From positions 44,995 through 108,994 of the forward strand of contig PBJZ01000012.1 in assembly GCA_002721275.1 (NCBI GenBank): DNA of 64,000 bases. Reading direction: 5' to 3'. The stretch is from Flavobacteriaceae bacterium (GTDB taxonomy: Bacteria > Bacteroidota > Bacteroidia > Flavobacteriales > Flavobacteriaceae). The notes below the pieces were generated by a model that was not told the DNA's origin, did no database searches, and worked only from the letters and a program-made list of their open reading frames with translations. Of the stretch, positions 63,543 to 64,000 are shown in pieces (within the stretch, counting starts at the first letter, position 1; every line of letters starts with the position of its first letter). The position numbers and the translations under genes are program-made.

Positions 63543-64000
63543 ATGGAAGATAAAGTTTTGATACTTGATTTTGGATCTCAATACACTCAACTAATAGCAA
63601 GAAGAGTTCGAGAGCTGAATATATATTGTGAGATTTTCCCATTTAATAAACCTTCAATCAATTTTAGTCTCTATAAAGCTGTTATTTTATCTGGTTCACC
63701 TCACTCAGTGCTAAATAAAAACTCTCCACATATTGATCTTTCTGATATCAAAGGAAAGATACCTTTGTTAGGAGTGTGTTATGGTGCTCAATATTTAGCC
63801 AACAACTATGATGGCTTGGTAAGCCATTCTAAAACAAGAGAATATGGGAGAGCTAATTTAAAAATTGTTGATTCTCAATCTATTTTTTTTGATAATATTT
63901 CAAATGAAAGCCAGATTTGGATGAGCCACAGTGATACAATCAAAAAGCTTCCTCATAATGCGAAGATTATAGCTAGTTCATCTGATATTGAAAATGCTGC
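63543..64000 (+). CDS. guaA: GMP synthase (glutamine-hydrolysing), N-terminal part, cut by window edge
   Basis: The first 152 codons are visible and the frame continues past the end of the window. It begins [21 protein letters not shown], the standard GuaA N-terminus in its glutamine amidotransferase domain; the nucleophile is C79 in [12 protein letters not shown], and SGSPHSV contains the oxyanion region. It amidates XMP to GMP. The ATP pyrophosphatase domain lies outside. Start ATG at 63543. Confidence 0.92.
   Translation, partial: MEDKVLILDFGSQYTQLIARRVRELNIYCEIFPFNKPSINFSLYKAVILSGSPHSVLNKNSPHIDLSDIKGKIPLLGVCYGAQYLANNYDGLVSHSKTREYGRANLKIVDSQSIFFDNISNESQIWMSHSDTIKKLPHNAKIIASSSDIENA

Noticed and set aside
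1-64000. CRISPR array, prophage, restriction or toxin-antitoxin system
   Set aside because: No direct-repeat array, phage gene, Cas protein, methylase or toxin-antitoxin pair was seen anywhere in the window.

Overview
The window comes from an AT-rich, compact chromosome of a marine-type member of the Flavobacteriia (Bacteroidetes). Evidence for this is a complete Na+-NQR operon, a DUF5103 type IX secretion plug protein, the rpmB-rpmG-DUF4295-ftsY cluster, DUF3467 directly after rpoC, BshC, repeated TAnnTTTG promoter boxes of the Bacteroidetes type, and an almost complete lack of Shine-Dalgarno sequences. No phage, insertion sequence, CRISPR array or plasmid function was seen.

Layout. Positions 1-5000 hold aromatic and general amino-acid genes: the end of tyrA, a DAHP synthase/chorismate mutase fusion, a class I aminotransferase, rsmG and pruA. 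The T9SS plug gene follows, then the nqrABCDEF operon (6482-12347) with a small conserved gene and apbE, whose product flavinylates NqrB and NqrC. Next, on the minus strand, is a complete and tightly overlapping trpEGDCFBA operon (13732-20030). It is preceded by a previously unlisted 18-codon leader peptide with tandem Trp codons and a strong terminator hairpin, which together form a classical attenuator. Then come rhodanese and PspC genes, an AGCS Na+/amino-acid symporter, rpsU and xerC, followed by four tRNAs (Thr, Tyr, Gly, Thr).

Positions 24832-31023 form a patch of accessory-type genes (sulfatase, two DoxX-like proteins, an unknown membrane protein, a GT4 glycosyltransferase) plus aconitase. 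The patch lies between the tRNA array and tuf, which in related genomes are normally close together. From tuf to rpoC and DUF3467 (31280-44023) is the standard translation/transcription block, including tRNA-Trp, secE, nusG, four ribosomal-protein genes and rpoBC.

The rest (44035-64000) is mostly housekeeping: RF3, IPP isomerase, QueD-like protein, two envelope proteins (DUF4369, DUF5916), HtpG, FabH, a CoA-binding protein, an SSS symporter, RecR, a 2-oxoacid dehydrogenase E2, an exonuclease, an FAH-family enzyme, CinA, L28, L33, a DUF4295 protein with an unusually long tail, FtsY with an unusually long N-terminal linker, BshC, and the start of guaA cut by the window edge.

Themes. Sodium energetics recur (NQR plus two Na+-symporter families). 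Translation starts seem to rely on very short leaders rather than Shine-Dalgarno pairing. Genes are packed closely, and several convergent pairs are separated by fewer than 12 bases or overlap. The strongest new observation is the trp attenuator. Other points of interest are the extended DUF4295/FtsY pair, the small NQR-associated protein, the missing hpf with an interrupted tRNA-tuf block, and an inverted repeat between htpG and fabH.
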